Assembly: GCF_001039355.2 (NCBI RefSeq)
Contig: NW_019775835.1
Span: 1 to 40,039, forward strand
DNA length: 40,039 nucleotides
From: Lingula anatina
Lineage: Eukaryota; Brachiopoda; Lingulata; Lingulida; Lingulidae
Direction of reading: 5' to 3'
The notes beneath the pieces were generated by a model that saw only the letters and a list, made by a program, of their open reading frames with translations, did no database searches and was not told where the DNA came from. Shown in pieces: positions 21,886 to 33,324 of the stretch. The position numbers and the translations under genes were made by a program. Every line of letters begins with the position of its first letter. The stretch's first letter is position 1.

Positions 21886-23886
21886 ATGTGCACGTGTGCA
21901 AGTGCGTACATGCATGAGGTGCTGTGTCTCGTTTTTCTTTTTGCCCCCCCCCACAACAAACCCCATACACCCTCTTGTTTAGTTAATCTCTATTACGTGT
22001 GGACTTGCTAATTCACACGGTATGACAACATGTCAAAAAGAACCTAATTCTATATTTAATATTTCATGGGAGACCTTCCTGACATCGCTGTCTCGTGTGT
22101 CACTCTTAATAGCATGGGAGACAGAGCGCAATTTAATTAAAAGTACTTTCTTATCTGAGGAGAAAGTGAGCCAGCTTGGAGAAGCATCTTGAAGACTTGC
22201 ACTCTGATAGCATAGGTTATCTTACTGTTAGTAGAGTACTGTAAACATCTGTATGGAGACCCTGGTTAGTTTGTTATCTAATCTTCACATGTGGTGGGAA
22301 GATTTTTTTTTCTTTCTTTCTTTTAGGTAAATTTTATGGTTGGTTATTTTTGTATAGATCCTTTTTTGTTTTAAGAATTGATCAGGGATGAGATTTTTCT
22401 GACTATTTGCAGATATCCAATTTTTGGGGAGAAAAATATCATTGGCTTAGGCGGACCCCTGGAGCCCGACTTTTTCACTAAATGACAGTGTTATCCCCAA
22501 GTGAAAGAGGAGCAATCAAAAGTATCATTTTCTATTAGTGTTTACTAGAACTTAATGACATATCGCATTCTCCAATGCTTTTGTAATTTTTCATTTTTTC
22601 CTATTTCTTTTCAGTTTTTGCCTCTCTTACTTTTCATATGATAAAACCTTTAATGATAAAAAAGTTAAAGGTCAGTACTAAGAGAGATTTTTAACCAAGA
22701 AATATCAAAGCAAAAAATTTCACTTCAAAGAGAAAAGATATTACGCTTAGACGGTTTGAGTGTGCTCTTGAAGAAAATAATTAAGCCCAAGCCTTATGAC
22801 AGAGCAGCTGTTAGGGTTGTTTTCATGTAACACAACCTAGTTTTAATGACATATGGTGTGTATGTCTGTCATTATAGTTATTACACAGTAAGTTATGGGA
22901 ATGATATTTAATGGAAATCCACTTGAGGGTCTTGAAACTGCTCATATCTGCACTATGAAAGAAAAAAAATGAATCCTCATTAAGTGTGATTATAAAATTG
23001 ATACAGTAGCTGGGGGCTTCGAAAGTCCTGACATCCTTTTTTTTTTTCAAGAAATAAGTGTATAACCTATAAAAGGAATAACAGAATACAGGAAAAGGTG
23101 GGGTCACTCGCACCCATGGCTGTAGTATATATGCTGTAACCTATGGACCTAGTGCATTATAAAAAATCAAAGAGAATTAATAGTATGGAATTACTCCGTG
23201 TTATAAGGTAGCGGTTTGTCAATAAGAGGCAGTTAATAAATATTGAACTGGTGGCTGGATTACACCCTGATTTTCAGAGGTTTTTGGGAGCTCAGTTCTC
23301 TACCAGCAGCATATAAACCCCTTAAAATCAGGGTAGTCAAAAGCGATTTTGTTTTTCTAAATTATTTTATTTCTACATGTCAGTGTACTGCCTGGAAAGG
23401 ACATAAGAATGTTAACAGTAGAAAAAAAACGAGTTTCCAGAGATCCTCAGGGTGTTGGGGTATAGAGGACTGGGTATTTATACTGCAGATGGCACAGGTA
23501 TTGTGTCATAAGTGTGGTATATACTGTATTTTTCATATTTATTTTAGCAATGTTGTATTACTTTTATATCAACAGTGGTTAGAATGTCAAGTTTAAAAGG
23601 CAGACGATGAACATTGCTGTTTAGTTTGATACCTGCAGACCATTTAGAAGAGATCTGACCAAATTATTAGACATCACAGCAGGAATTAGAGCTTAAACTG
23701 CAGGCTTGCCACAGTTTACCTGGAAGAAACTGTTTCTGTTATTATATAACCGAGATATCAGTCTTCACAATTGGATAATTATTTGGGATAAGAGGCTGAT
23801 TACTTTAACAGTGGGTTTCTGTTTATAGGATAGCATTTTCTTTTGGAAAAATAAGACTTTTCAAAATGTATTAATCAGTAGGTTTG

Positions 23887-23930
23887 TTTATTTATTTATT
23901 CATTTATTTATTTATGTATTTATTTATTTT
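23887..23930. repeat. (ATTT)n microsatellite
   Basis: An imperfect ATTT repeat followed by a poly-A run of 13. Confidence 0.9.
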
Positions 23931-25809
23931 CTTTAAAAAAAAAAAAACTCTTAGAAGCACCTTAATTGTGCACTTGACAGACATTTATTTGTACAGAAAT
24001 TAGTGTCAAATGTGATCATCATTGTACAGTTTGCCTTGCTATAATCACTGGACAGTTTGCCTTGACCAGTGTCCTTTCCATTGGTCGTGCATTGGTCAGT
24101 CAATAATGATGACTGCCAGACAGTTACATCAAGAGAGAATTAATTCATATGTCGTGACTGCTCTCAGGGAAAACGATTCTGTAGTGTGACAATTAAGGGT
24201 GAAGACGGTGGAGCACTTGTGTGGGTGAATAGTGGATGGTGTACGTGGAGCTGGAGACAGCTAATTAAAAGACTGTCACTGGAGACTCCAGACACAAGGA
24301 TGGTCTTGTTGTCATGGTAACGGTAGTAACACTCCATGGTGACAGCCAAGAATTTATATATATTGTGAAATGTAACTTATAGACGAATTTGGAAGTTATT
24401 CCTAAGTTATATACAAGCATGTTAAGTTTTCAGGAGAGAAACTCAAAGACAACTGTAACAGTTCATATAATATATTTTATACAGTGTGTTGCCGAAACAA
24501 GATACATGATACTGTGACTTCAGGTGACTTCAAATGATAATTTCTCAGCACAGATTGAGTTGTTAAATCACCGTGCATGCATTCTGGCTGACAGCGCAAC
24601 TCACCTGAGCTGTTACCTTCAGCCTGTGTTGTACACCAAATAGAATCTAAATCTTTTCCAAGTACAGAGTTAAGATTTATGAAAATTGATCAGCAGCTGA
24701 ATCATTTATTACAAAGACATAACATCAGGATTGGTGACGATTTCTTACATGCTTCTTACGGTGACAACCCATTCATGTATCAGTAGCGTCATTAAATATT
24801 GAACGTGTCACAAAGTTCACGGCATTGTGAAGCCCACTTAGTGCGATGTGACAGGCTTTATTGGCAGGAGAAAAGACAGATTATGACTCTCCACTTTTTA
24901 TTCTCGGAGGGTCCGCAATCGGTAATTTTCAACCAGGGGCTAGGCTGGTTGACAACATCATGCATTTCTGTGCAAAAAATCTCATTGGACAGCACAGAAT
25001 TGTACACAGAATTAGCTAGAAAAATTACTGTGAATATTTAGTGAAAAAAAATATTTCTGACTCCGGTGGAAGGTAGACAGACAGCCAGCAATTCTAGATT
25101 AACTGATGTATCTGCGTGTTCACAGGATTGGAAAATGAAATCAGAGTTGAATAGAAGATCTGTGTGTAGTGATACAAATGAATACTGCATGTATTTCTTC
25201 ATTTCTGATCTGGCCCATGACTTGAATGGTACCTTGATTTGCTAATCATGTGCTGACTGCAAAATTACAGTTTGAGGTTTAGCAACGGCTGGACACTGAC
25301 CAAAATGTGGACAATTTACAAGAAACTTCATCTGTGAACTAGCTGGCAACTCAGCCGTGGAAAATTGCTATTAAACTGCAGTTTGGTGATTGTCAATTTG
25401 AAAAACTATTTAAGCTGCAAAATCTGCGACACTCATTTTGCGTGTCGTTGTTCTCAGCATGTTGTCTACAGTGGCGTGACGTGTTCAGTATCCATAGATG
25501 CTTCCTCTATGTATATGATTATATACTGGCATATTTATATGTATATATAATCCATTTTAACTTTGAGAAGACACTGGCCAGGACTTCTGTTTTACTGTAT
25601 TAGTGTTGAACTGCCTGCATGGATGAGCTGATCAGTCCAAGCTTAAGCTTACAGACAGGGGTATGTCATTTTATCATCTTACATGATTTACTTTCACTTA
25701 ATGTTTTTAAGTCAGTTAAATTTCTTTGTTGATATGAAAGCTGTTGAAGCTTATTTCATTTGCTTTCGTTGAAAGGCTGTGTGAATGTGTGGGCATGTAG
25801 TTGCAGGTC

Positions 25810-25814
<5 letters not shown>

Positions 25815-25840
<26 letters not shown>
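25815..25840. repeat. (GT)n microsatellite
   Basis: About 13 GT units. Confidence 0.9.
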
Positions 25841-25841
<1 letters not shown>

Positions 25842-25995
25842 TCGTGTTCAAAGGAGGGGCAGCTAGTGTCTTGGTTTTAATTTTGTCATTAACATTTATT
25901 TCTTTTCAGGATATTTCCTATTATGTGATATTGTCTTTCAGAGTTTTGAGCTGTAATATCTGTCTTAATTTTTGGACAGTAATGACAGGTGTCTG

Positions 25996-26007
25996 ATAAT
26001 AATAATA

Positions 26008-26061
<54 letters not shown>

Positions 26062-26062
26062 T
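25996..26062. repeat. (AAT)n/(ATT)n inverted microsatellite
   Basis: Four AAT units switch to about 17 ATT units, so the tract can fold back on itself at its left end. Confidence 0.9.
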
Positions 26063-26603
26063 CTAATCAGTTGTAATATGTTGATAAAATGCTGAATTTA
26101 ATTCTGTTAAAAAAAAAAAACAATTTTGTGCCATAAATAAAACGATCATTAACATGTGGAAGAACTTATTTAAAATGAAGTGGCTGATTCAGATGCTTTG
26201 TAAAATAATTAAAGCTTTAATGTTTTTCTTGAAGGATATCAGTTAAGGATGTTTTTATTATAACTGAGAAACCGGTAATTATTAAGAAAAAAATATTTCA
26301 TTGAAAATAGAACTGCATGAGTTTTCAATCTTTCAAAGGATTAAAATAAAAAAGAATTCCTTTTAAGTGTTTAACCCATCTTGCCTGGCTAATCTGCAAA
26401 ATTGAACTAGTTCGTCTTTGGTATTTGTAATCACTTTTTATAGCGTGGGTTAAAGAAGTTTTTGTTAACATATCTTCCATCTCGGCTGACCTTTGGATCA
26501 AAAAATCTCAGCGGGGGATTTTTGTTCTGTGTGAGACCATGCTAGAATGTATTACGTACTCTGCCATTACGCAACTGTTTATAGTTTCTGTTTCAACAGC
26601 CCG

Positions 26604-26604
26604 N
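26604..26604. other. Single ambiguous base
   Basis: One N in otherwise unique sequence (CAGCCCGNAAACC). It may be a contig join, like that at 32864. Confidence 0.9.
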
Positions 26605-26737
26605 AAACCTGAGTGATAGTAATGCATGCCTCGTTAGGGATTTTAAATAAATTGAGTGTGATTTTGTTCTGTAGTTCAATTATATGAAGTTATGAGAAAT
26701 TTCAGTATCTGGTCTGAATCACATAAATTGGCGAATC

Positions 26738-26900
26738 AAATAAATAGATAAATAAATAAATAAATAAATAAATAGATAGATATTTTGTGATACATGATAT
26801 TTACTGAAAAAGTTTTGATGCCGAAGTGGACTTAGAAAAAAGATTTTGTTTGCCTGTTCATACATTCTGTGTCTGTAAAAAAATAAATAAATAAATAAAA
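26738..26900. repeat. Two (AAAT)n microsatellites
   Basis: AAAT runs at 26738-26782, with GATA variants at the end, and at 26878-26900, separated by about 95 bp of unique sequence. Confidence 0.9.
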
Positions 26901-28447
26901 GATTCATTATCTTGACATGTCAGATTCATTTATAACTTATCACAAATTATTTTTTTAGATTCACTTTTTTGTTCTGTTTCATTTTGTGTTTCTGTTGTAT
27001 TGGCATGGTCTCTGTGGTGATGCATTTTCCACTGTAGTATTGACAAACCAGACATGATAGGTAGAGTACTTACGCGGCAGTTTAGATTTTAACAGTCTTA
27101 ACAGTCTGATGCATTAGTGTGAAAACAGTGAAATTATCGCTAATATTTGATTGTCCAATTTGTCACAACAGGCTTTTATCACACACGACGCTAATAGTTT
27201 CGCTAAGGCAATTGCTTAAAATTTGTCTGGTGATTCATTGATTTTTATCCTAGAGTTGACAGGCATATTGTTGGTAATCATAATGCATGTGTTATATTGT
27301 TAGGTTGAGTGTCTGGTAGTATTATGTGTCCATCTGTCTTTTTTTCTTCTTTCATTTAATATCCAATAATTATGCTAGCATTAGCCTTTTGTTTATCAGC
27401 ATAGCCCACAGATCTTTTATTTATTTATTTGTTTATTCAATTTTTTGATTGTTTGATTGTTTGTCCTAAACAGAAAGCGCATATTCATTTTTTTGTGGAG
27501 ACTATTGAAAACCAATCTATTCAGGTACCAGTACATTAGTAATTTAGGCAAGGACAAATTGAAATTTATGAAAGATACTGTAAATTTTTGTTGCTTCTAC
27601 AAATAGATGACATTGGAAAATTTCTGACGTAATTATTGCACATACTGGAATTATAATTCATTAATTGTTTCATAAATAATATTGTTAGTATTCTGATTTA
27701 TAAGATGAATAGAAAATATAATTTTTTTTTTTTTTTTTTTGAAAAAGAAAATTGAATTGGAAATCTTAAAAAGACAATGACTGAAGTAAAACTGACTGCT
27801 TTTACTTCATTGTTACATTCAAATATAAATATAACATAAACGAAAAAAAAAAAAAAGAAAGAAAAAAAGACAAAGACTCTCTAAGCCTTGTATTGACAAA
27901 AGTTTTTGTAACAATCCATGCACAAGAGATTAAGAAAATCACCCTTCAGCATCAATTAGGTTTCAACAACCATTCTCTTGAATTCGGAATTATTTGGAGA
28001 GGGGGAAAAAACAGAACTGAAGAATTGAGCTTCTCCTTGCCCACTTGAGCACGCAACTCAGATGACTTAACAAGTTGCGTTGATAAGGATGAATTAATAG
28101 ACCGCTTTAGAACTCTCTTTTTGTATCACATTAAGGTCTTCTGGTGATGATTTTGTTGTTTAAAGCGACTCTATAGTTGCAAGGTAAACACTACACCTGA
28201 CAGGGGAGAGTTAATCCCCAGACTTAATCCCTTGAATTGTCTCCCCATACTTAATCTTTTTGCACCCTGTGCTTTTGCAGTTATTTTTATTATCAGGGTT
28301 GTGAGGATGGAATTACGTGGGAGAATGAGATGAGAGGTTTCTGATAGTCCCTGTTGTCAAGCTAGCCTTTTTTTTTTGGGGGGGGGGGGTGGGGTTCATG
28401 TAAAACAGAGAGGTTTAAAGGACTTGGCTGCTAAGACATCATCGATA

Positions 28448-28480
28448 TTATTATTGTTGTTGTTGTTGTTGTTGTTGTTA
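28448..28480. repeat. (GTT)n microsatellite
   Basis: About nine GTT units after a few ATT units. The poly-Asn reading on the minus strand is an artefact of it. Confidence 0.9.
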
Positions 28481-28784
28481 TCTGTGTATGAGCATACATG
28501 TGCAAGTAAAATGAAAGAAGAGGAGGCATATTGAATAACAGGAATGTTCTTCTCCTGTCTCTCTGCTAGGATTAAGAACACACCTGCCCCTTCTAAAATC
28601 TCCCTTCTTATCTCCTAGGATCATCATCTTTAGTCTGCATGCCATGATCTTTAAGGCGGTAGCTTATTATAATCTCCATAATTATTGTCTTCTGAAAGCA
28701 GTGTTTCATAAGCAACGGATTAACTGTCAATAAGTTTGATTACTGGGACAAATGTCCCTGAATGTAATCAGAATAACAGACTTA

Positions 28785-29033
28785 GGCTCCGTTCACATGA
28801 AAAATCTATTTTCTAAAAATCTATTTGTGGTATCTTGTGATCACTGTCTGTGCCCTGAATACCCCACGGCGTAATTACTGGCAGCGCTTAGAATTAATTA
28901 AAGCTTTGGAAGTAACTGGCTTGCGCTGCCCGTAATTACGCCGTGGGGTATTCAGGGCACAGACCGTGATCACGAGATACCGCAAATAGATTTTTGGATT
29001 TTTAGAAAATAGATTTTTCATGTAAACGCAGCC
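28785..29033. mobile_element. 249-bp fold-back MITE, short form
   Basis: Nearly the whole element is an inverted repeat. Arms of about 105 bp (28785-28890 and 28925-29033) surround a loop of about 35 bp. The ends are GGCTCCGTTCACATG and, read inward from the right, GGCTGCGTTTACATG. Both sides are flanked by TA (28783-28784 and 29034-29035). The arms share GAAAAATCTATTTTCT, the TGTGATCACTGTCTG part and CCCTGAATACCCCAC with the 517-bp element at 5268. This copy lacks that element's central part. It has no coding capacity, and its RNA would form a long hairpin. Confidence 0.88.
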
Positions 29034-30070
29034 TAACACACCACTTTTTTTCATGGTACTTAAATAATCGCCAGCTTCTCTGTATTCTACCTTGAATGCC
29101 AGGAAGAGGCATATTCGAATCTATTGCGCCCCTTTATTTCATTCCCAGCGGCCCTGAATTCACGTCCAATCACCTGCCATGGTATGTCTGGTGATTTTAC
29201 TCATTCAGCATAAAACATTGGGATGGGTGTGTGAGTGTGTCTTCAGGTTTTAATCATTTGTCTCTTATTGGCAGTGGACATGTCTTTAGAGTTAAATTAT
29301 TTATGTAATATTGGAAGAGGTTATGTCCTTGGCGTTAAGTTATTAACCTAACGTCAGAAGTCAATCGGGAATCGTAGACATCTAATTATTTTTCAATCTT
29401 GGAATATGGATTTGGTGGCCAGGGATGCCATTTAACACTGCTCAGAGTTCAGTTATTTATTAACACTGAGCAAAAATTTATATAAACACCCCATGTGAAT
29501 GATTTATGTGACATGTAATGGGCTATGGACAGTAATCTGTAACATACTGAACAACAAAATTCACTTTGTATGATTTAAAATATGAATAACACATAATTCT
29601 GAAAAAAAATTAAAGTATTGCGTGGAACATTTATATATTGTTAAGTATTGAAAATATATAAATTAGACTAGTAATATGGAAGTTTTCTTTCTTTTTTTTC
29701 CTTTTTCAATGTCCTCGATTCTTATATTCTACCAGAATGCATCCAAGGCAGTCTCCTACATCCTTGGTTTTTCAAGCACCCTAGCTCTGACCAGTACACA
29801 CGTCCTGCTAGAGTTTAAGTACACATCCACATAACGGTTTATATAGTATATATATAATACCTATGGGAAAAAAACAGCCGGACTCGATCTGTAGGTCATT
29901 CTGAGAGTATTGATACAAACAGGGTGTGATAATCTATGTTGTTGTTGTTGTCTCATGTTGCAGTTAGTCAAACAGGGAGGCTATAATTATTATACATTTA
30001 TAACTGATTGATCTGGCTGTCCTGAGAATGAGGGTGATAGAAATGACAACTGAGGGCTATTTTTCAAGGG

Positions 30071-30255
30071 GAATTTGTGTGTTTGTGTGTGCATGTGTGG
30101 GTGTGGTCATGTGGACACGTGTATTTGTGTGTACTCATGTGTGTGTGTGTATGTGTGTGCATGCACATAGATATGTGCATATGTGAGTGTCCACATGCAC
30201 AAGTATGTATTTGGATATGTGTGTGTCATGTATGTGAGCGGGCACATGTGTATGT
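30071..30255. repeat. GT/AC-rich alternating purine-pyrimidine tract
   Basis: 185 bp of imperfect GTGT, GTGC and ATGT words, including GCATGCACAT parts. Long alternating purine-pyrimidine DNA can adopt Z-form. Open frames in it are artefacts. Confidence 0.8.
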
Positions 30256-30745
30256 ATTATAATTATATCATATAAATTCACAATTATATATATTCAAGTT
30301 ATAATTAAATATCTATATTCAAGTTATAAACATATCTGTTTATTCTACTAGGTATCCCCCTCCCCCCCCCCCTCCCCCTCTCCCCGCCCACAGCATGCAG
30401 TATGTATTTAAAAATTCATCAAAGGATAAAACAAATCATTTCAACTGAATAAAATAATTATCAAAATTCTTGAATTGCCAGGAAGCCATTGATTTGTCAT
30501 TGTGTTTTGACTGGGTAGAAACAAAAGGTATTAGACTGATTCCAGTGCAGAGTTTTACATGGCTGGTTAAAGTGAATAATTTGTATACTGTTATATAAAT
30601 TATAATCAATAAGGTCATAGAGTTGGGACTTACACATCCTTATGTAATATCATCATAAGACTTGACAGACACTCTTTGTAGTTATAGGTATTAATATGTA
30701 CCATTGTTATCTATATATAGATTTCTTTACCCAGGCTTCATTGCC

Positions 30746-31201
30746 AGGCCTATAGATGTAGCCAGCAATTTCAAAGGGGGGAGAGACTTTTTCTCTGAAA
30801 AAGTGGGCTTTTGCCATGAAACCTTCATATATCTTTATAAATTTATCACAATTAACCCCCATTAGATCCTTTTCCCTAAAAAATGGTAGTTAGAACCCTC
30901 TGACCCCACCCCCCACCCACTCTCCAGCGGACCTGAATGCAAACCAAGCTATGTTACAGTCCTCCCCATGTACATGTAGTCCTCCCCATGTGATGTAGGG
31001 GTCTACAGTCAGCTATTGGGGGAGGGGGGGGGGAGAGTTGAATAACTGCTCTTTTTGCCATTAAATGTCCACTCCAAGTCAGAATTTGGTCAGCAGCAGG
31101 TGGGTTCAGTGCCATCTCTCAGATAGGGTCAGCTTAGGGGTAAAATTGCTGCACCTTGTCAGAAATAAGAATGCCCCTTCTGAATTATTGGCTACATGCC
31201 T
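30746..31201. mobile_element. AGGCCTGTAGCC-family MITE, about 456 bp
   Basis: The left end reads AGGCCTATAGATGTAGCCAG then CAATTTCAAAGGGGGGAG. The right end reads TGAATTATTGGCTACATGCCT, its imperfect inverse. A second left-end-like segment with a G run lies inside at about 31009-31033, so one copy may have inserted in another. The part GAAAAAGTGGGCTTTTGCCATGAAACC is shared in type with the right-hand halves at 8791 and 32406. No convincing target duplication. Confidence 0.55.
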
Positions 31202-32313
31202 CAATACTGTGTTTTGAAAAAAATATGTTTTAGGAGGGGTAAGCTGGGAATTAGTACTGAACTATTACTCTTTGAAGTAAAAAATAGACTTGGTTCTTGG
31301 AAGAAGAAAAAAGTCAGGCAAAGTGTTTGTTTCACCAGACTCAGATGCAACTAAATACCACTTGTGCTTTTTGAGTAGTTGAAGTTTTTTTTACTTCTTC
31401 AAGGGTCTCCGTTCTTGGCCTTCTCTTCTTTCCAAAGCCAACAAAAAGGACAAACTTACAATTAAAAAATGAACACATTTTTAATGAAACCCTTTAATTC
31501 ATACTCCCCCCCCCCCTTGATTTTAAACCATGAAAAATTGTCACATTATATGAAATCTGTCACACTTATTTGACAAAGTAAATAAAGTTAATCTCTCTTG
31601 TCTCTGTATAAGGTGTTATATATTTTGAAAGCCCGCAGATTTTGTCTAAAATTAGATGCACAGTGTTTTTTCTTTTGTTTACATTTGTGTTGATTCTTCA
31701 TCTTAAGTCAAGCAGTTATATACATAGCCCTATGTTTATATAGCCCTTTTTTGAAAAGTCATCAAAATTCAGCTCTCTCTTCAGTTTTTTCTTTTCTTTT
31801 TCCTTTCTTAAACATGTTCATACATGTGTGTGCCGCATCAATTATCCAGCTGTTTTTTTAAAGTAGATTCAATTGTCGTCTGATTTTTAAAACTCACTGG
31901 TGGTCTAAATCTAGATTTAATTGTACCCATAAAATATTCGTACATGAGAGGTTATGGCAGATTTAGACGAGAGAGAGAGTCGAACATGTTATGTCACTCT
32001 CCTACTTCTCCTTAAATGAGCGTCTCTGTTTGGTTAGTCTTATTACTGTAGCAGTGTATATTGAAACAGATTTTAATGTGCTGTAAAATACAGTCTGGGG
32101 GGTGTTGTGCAACTGTGTTTATCTTTAGTGAACAAAAATAATCGCCCATTATAATTTTGAAATTCTGTTTGAATAAACATAAGAAGGGTTTGGGTAGCAT
32201 TTTCTATGATGAAAAAAAAAAATTGATTGTGGTTTTTAGTCATGTAAGTCGAACTCCGTTTTTTTCAGACACTTTTTTGTGTTGCTAACTCTCACCTCTC
32301 TCTCTCTCTCTCC
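31202..32313. other. Non-coding interval
   Basis: AT-rich sequence with a poly-C run at 31506-31516 and a (CT)n run at 32296-32313. No exon or RNA gene is seen. Confidence 0.5.
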
Positions 32314-32495
32314 AGGCCTGTAGTCAGGGGGGTTCAGGGGAAAGAACCACCTCTTTTGCTGGAAAAAAGTCTGCTCTGGGTAAAAATGGATCTAGGTACA
32401 CCAGAGTTTGATGGCAAAAGGTCCACTTTTTTCAGAAAAAGACCCCCCCACACACACACACACACACACACCTTGACATTGCTGGCTAATGGCCT
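32314..32495. mobile_element. AGGCCTGTAGCC-family MITE, short copy
   Basis: The left end AGGCCTGTAGTCAGGGGGG and the right end TTGACATTGCTGGCTAATGGCCT are imperfect inverses. The interior contains GCTGGAAAAAAGTCTGCTCTGG, like the copy at 5022, and TTTGATGGCAAAAGGTCCAC, like that at 8791. A C run and (CA)n lie before the right end. It sits between two (CT)n tracts. Confidence 0.65.
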
Positions 32496-32952
32496 GCTCT
32501 CTCTCTCTCTCTCTCTTTTTTTTTTTACTCGGCATGAGCAGCATGTCTGAATTGTTTACAGGCATTAACAAATTAAAAATATACAACCTATTACTCCTAT
32601 TACTTTACTCCCACGGCTTGCACAAGTTACAGAACCTTCAAGGCCTTCGGTGGAATTGTTTGGCTCCCTCATGCATGTGATATGTTACCTGATATACCTT
32701 GTTTGCATATCGTAAAGACTTCATTGATCTCTCTGCATTATGAAGAAACTGGATGAAGTAAATGGCATTTTGATAATGATTTTTCATAAATAATGTACTC
32801 TGTAATCCTGAATGGTGGATATATGTATGTAAGCAGATTATGTCCACTGTTCTGGAATACTCCNGTTTGATGGCAAAAGGTCCCCTTTTTTCAGAAAAAG
32901 ACCCCCCCCCCCCCCACACACACACACCTTGACATTGCTGGCTAATGGCCTG

Positions 32953-32989
<37 letters not shown>

Positions 32990-33324
32990 CTCGGCATGAG
33001 CAGCATGTCTGAATTGTTTACAGGCATTAACAAATTAAAAATATACAACCTATTACTCCTATTACTTTACTCCCACGGCTTGCACAAGTTACAGAACCTT
33101 CAAGGCCTTCGGTGGAATTGTTTGGCTCCCTCATGCATGTGATATGTTACCTGATATACCTTGTTTGCATATCGTAAAGACTTCATTGATCTCTCTGCAT
33201 TATGAAGAAACTGGATGAAGTAAATGGCATTTTGATAATGATTTTTCATAAATAATGTACTCTGTAATCCTGAATGGTGGATATATGTATGTAAGTAGAT
33301 TATGTCCACTGTTCTGGAATACTC
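32406..33324. repeat. 459-bp near-identical direct duplication joined by one N
   Basis: The segment 32406-32863 is repeated at 32865-33324. Differences are mainly in the lengths of C, (CA)n and (CT)n runs and a few bases (for example AAGCAGATTA against AAGTAGATTA). The junction is a single N at 32864. The pattern is more like two alleles placed side by side by an assembler than a true tandem duplication, though the latter is possible. The paired reading frames across it are duplicated noise. Confidence 0.85.

Larger units (their letters stand above)
21305..30745. other. Downstream intron or flank, no supported exon
   Basis: No segment here has a good acceptor, donor and open frame together with coding-like composition. 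The longest frame (23243-23596) has no splice support and looks random. Contents are microsatellites, the fold-back MITE at 28785 and one isolated N at 26604. The stretch 24000-25550 has few repeats and higher complexity, but I see no gene in it. Confidence 0.4.

Noticed and set aside
23243-23596. 117-codon plus-strand open frame, the longest without N
   Set aside because: No domain, low G+C, no acceptor-donor pair, and length within chance for AT-rich DNA of this size.
25901-25990. Possible exon after a good acceptor (TTCTTTTCAG at about 25909)
   Set aside because: The open part is AT-rich, the donor GTGTCT is poor, and the content looks random.
30077-30262. Cys/Val-rich frame resembling a cysteine-rich peptide
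   Set aside because: It is a translation of the GT-rich tract; cysteines come from TGT repeats.
32356-33142. Paired frames repeated in both copies of the 459-bp duplication
   Set aside because: They run through (CA)n and (CT)n repeats and MITE sequence, and are duplicated only because the DNA is.
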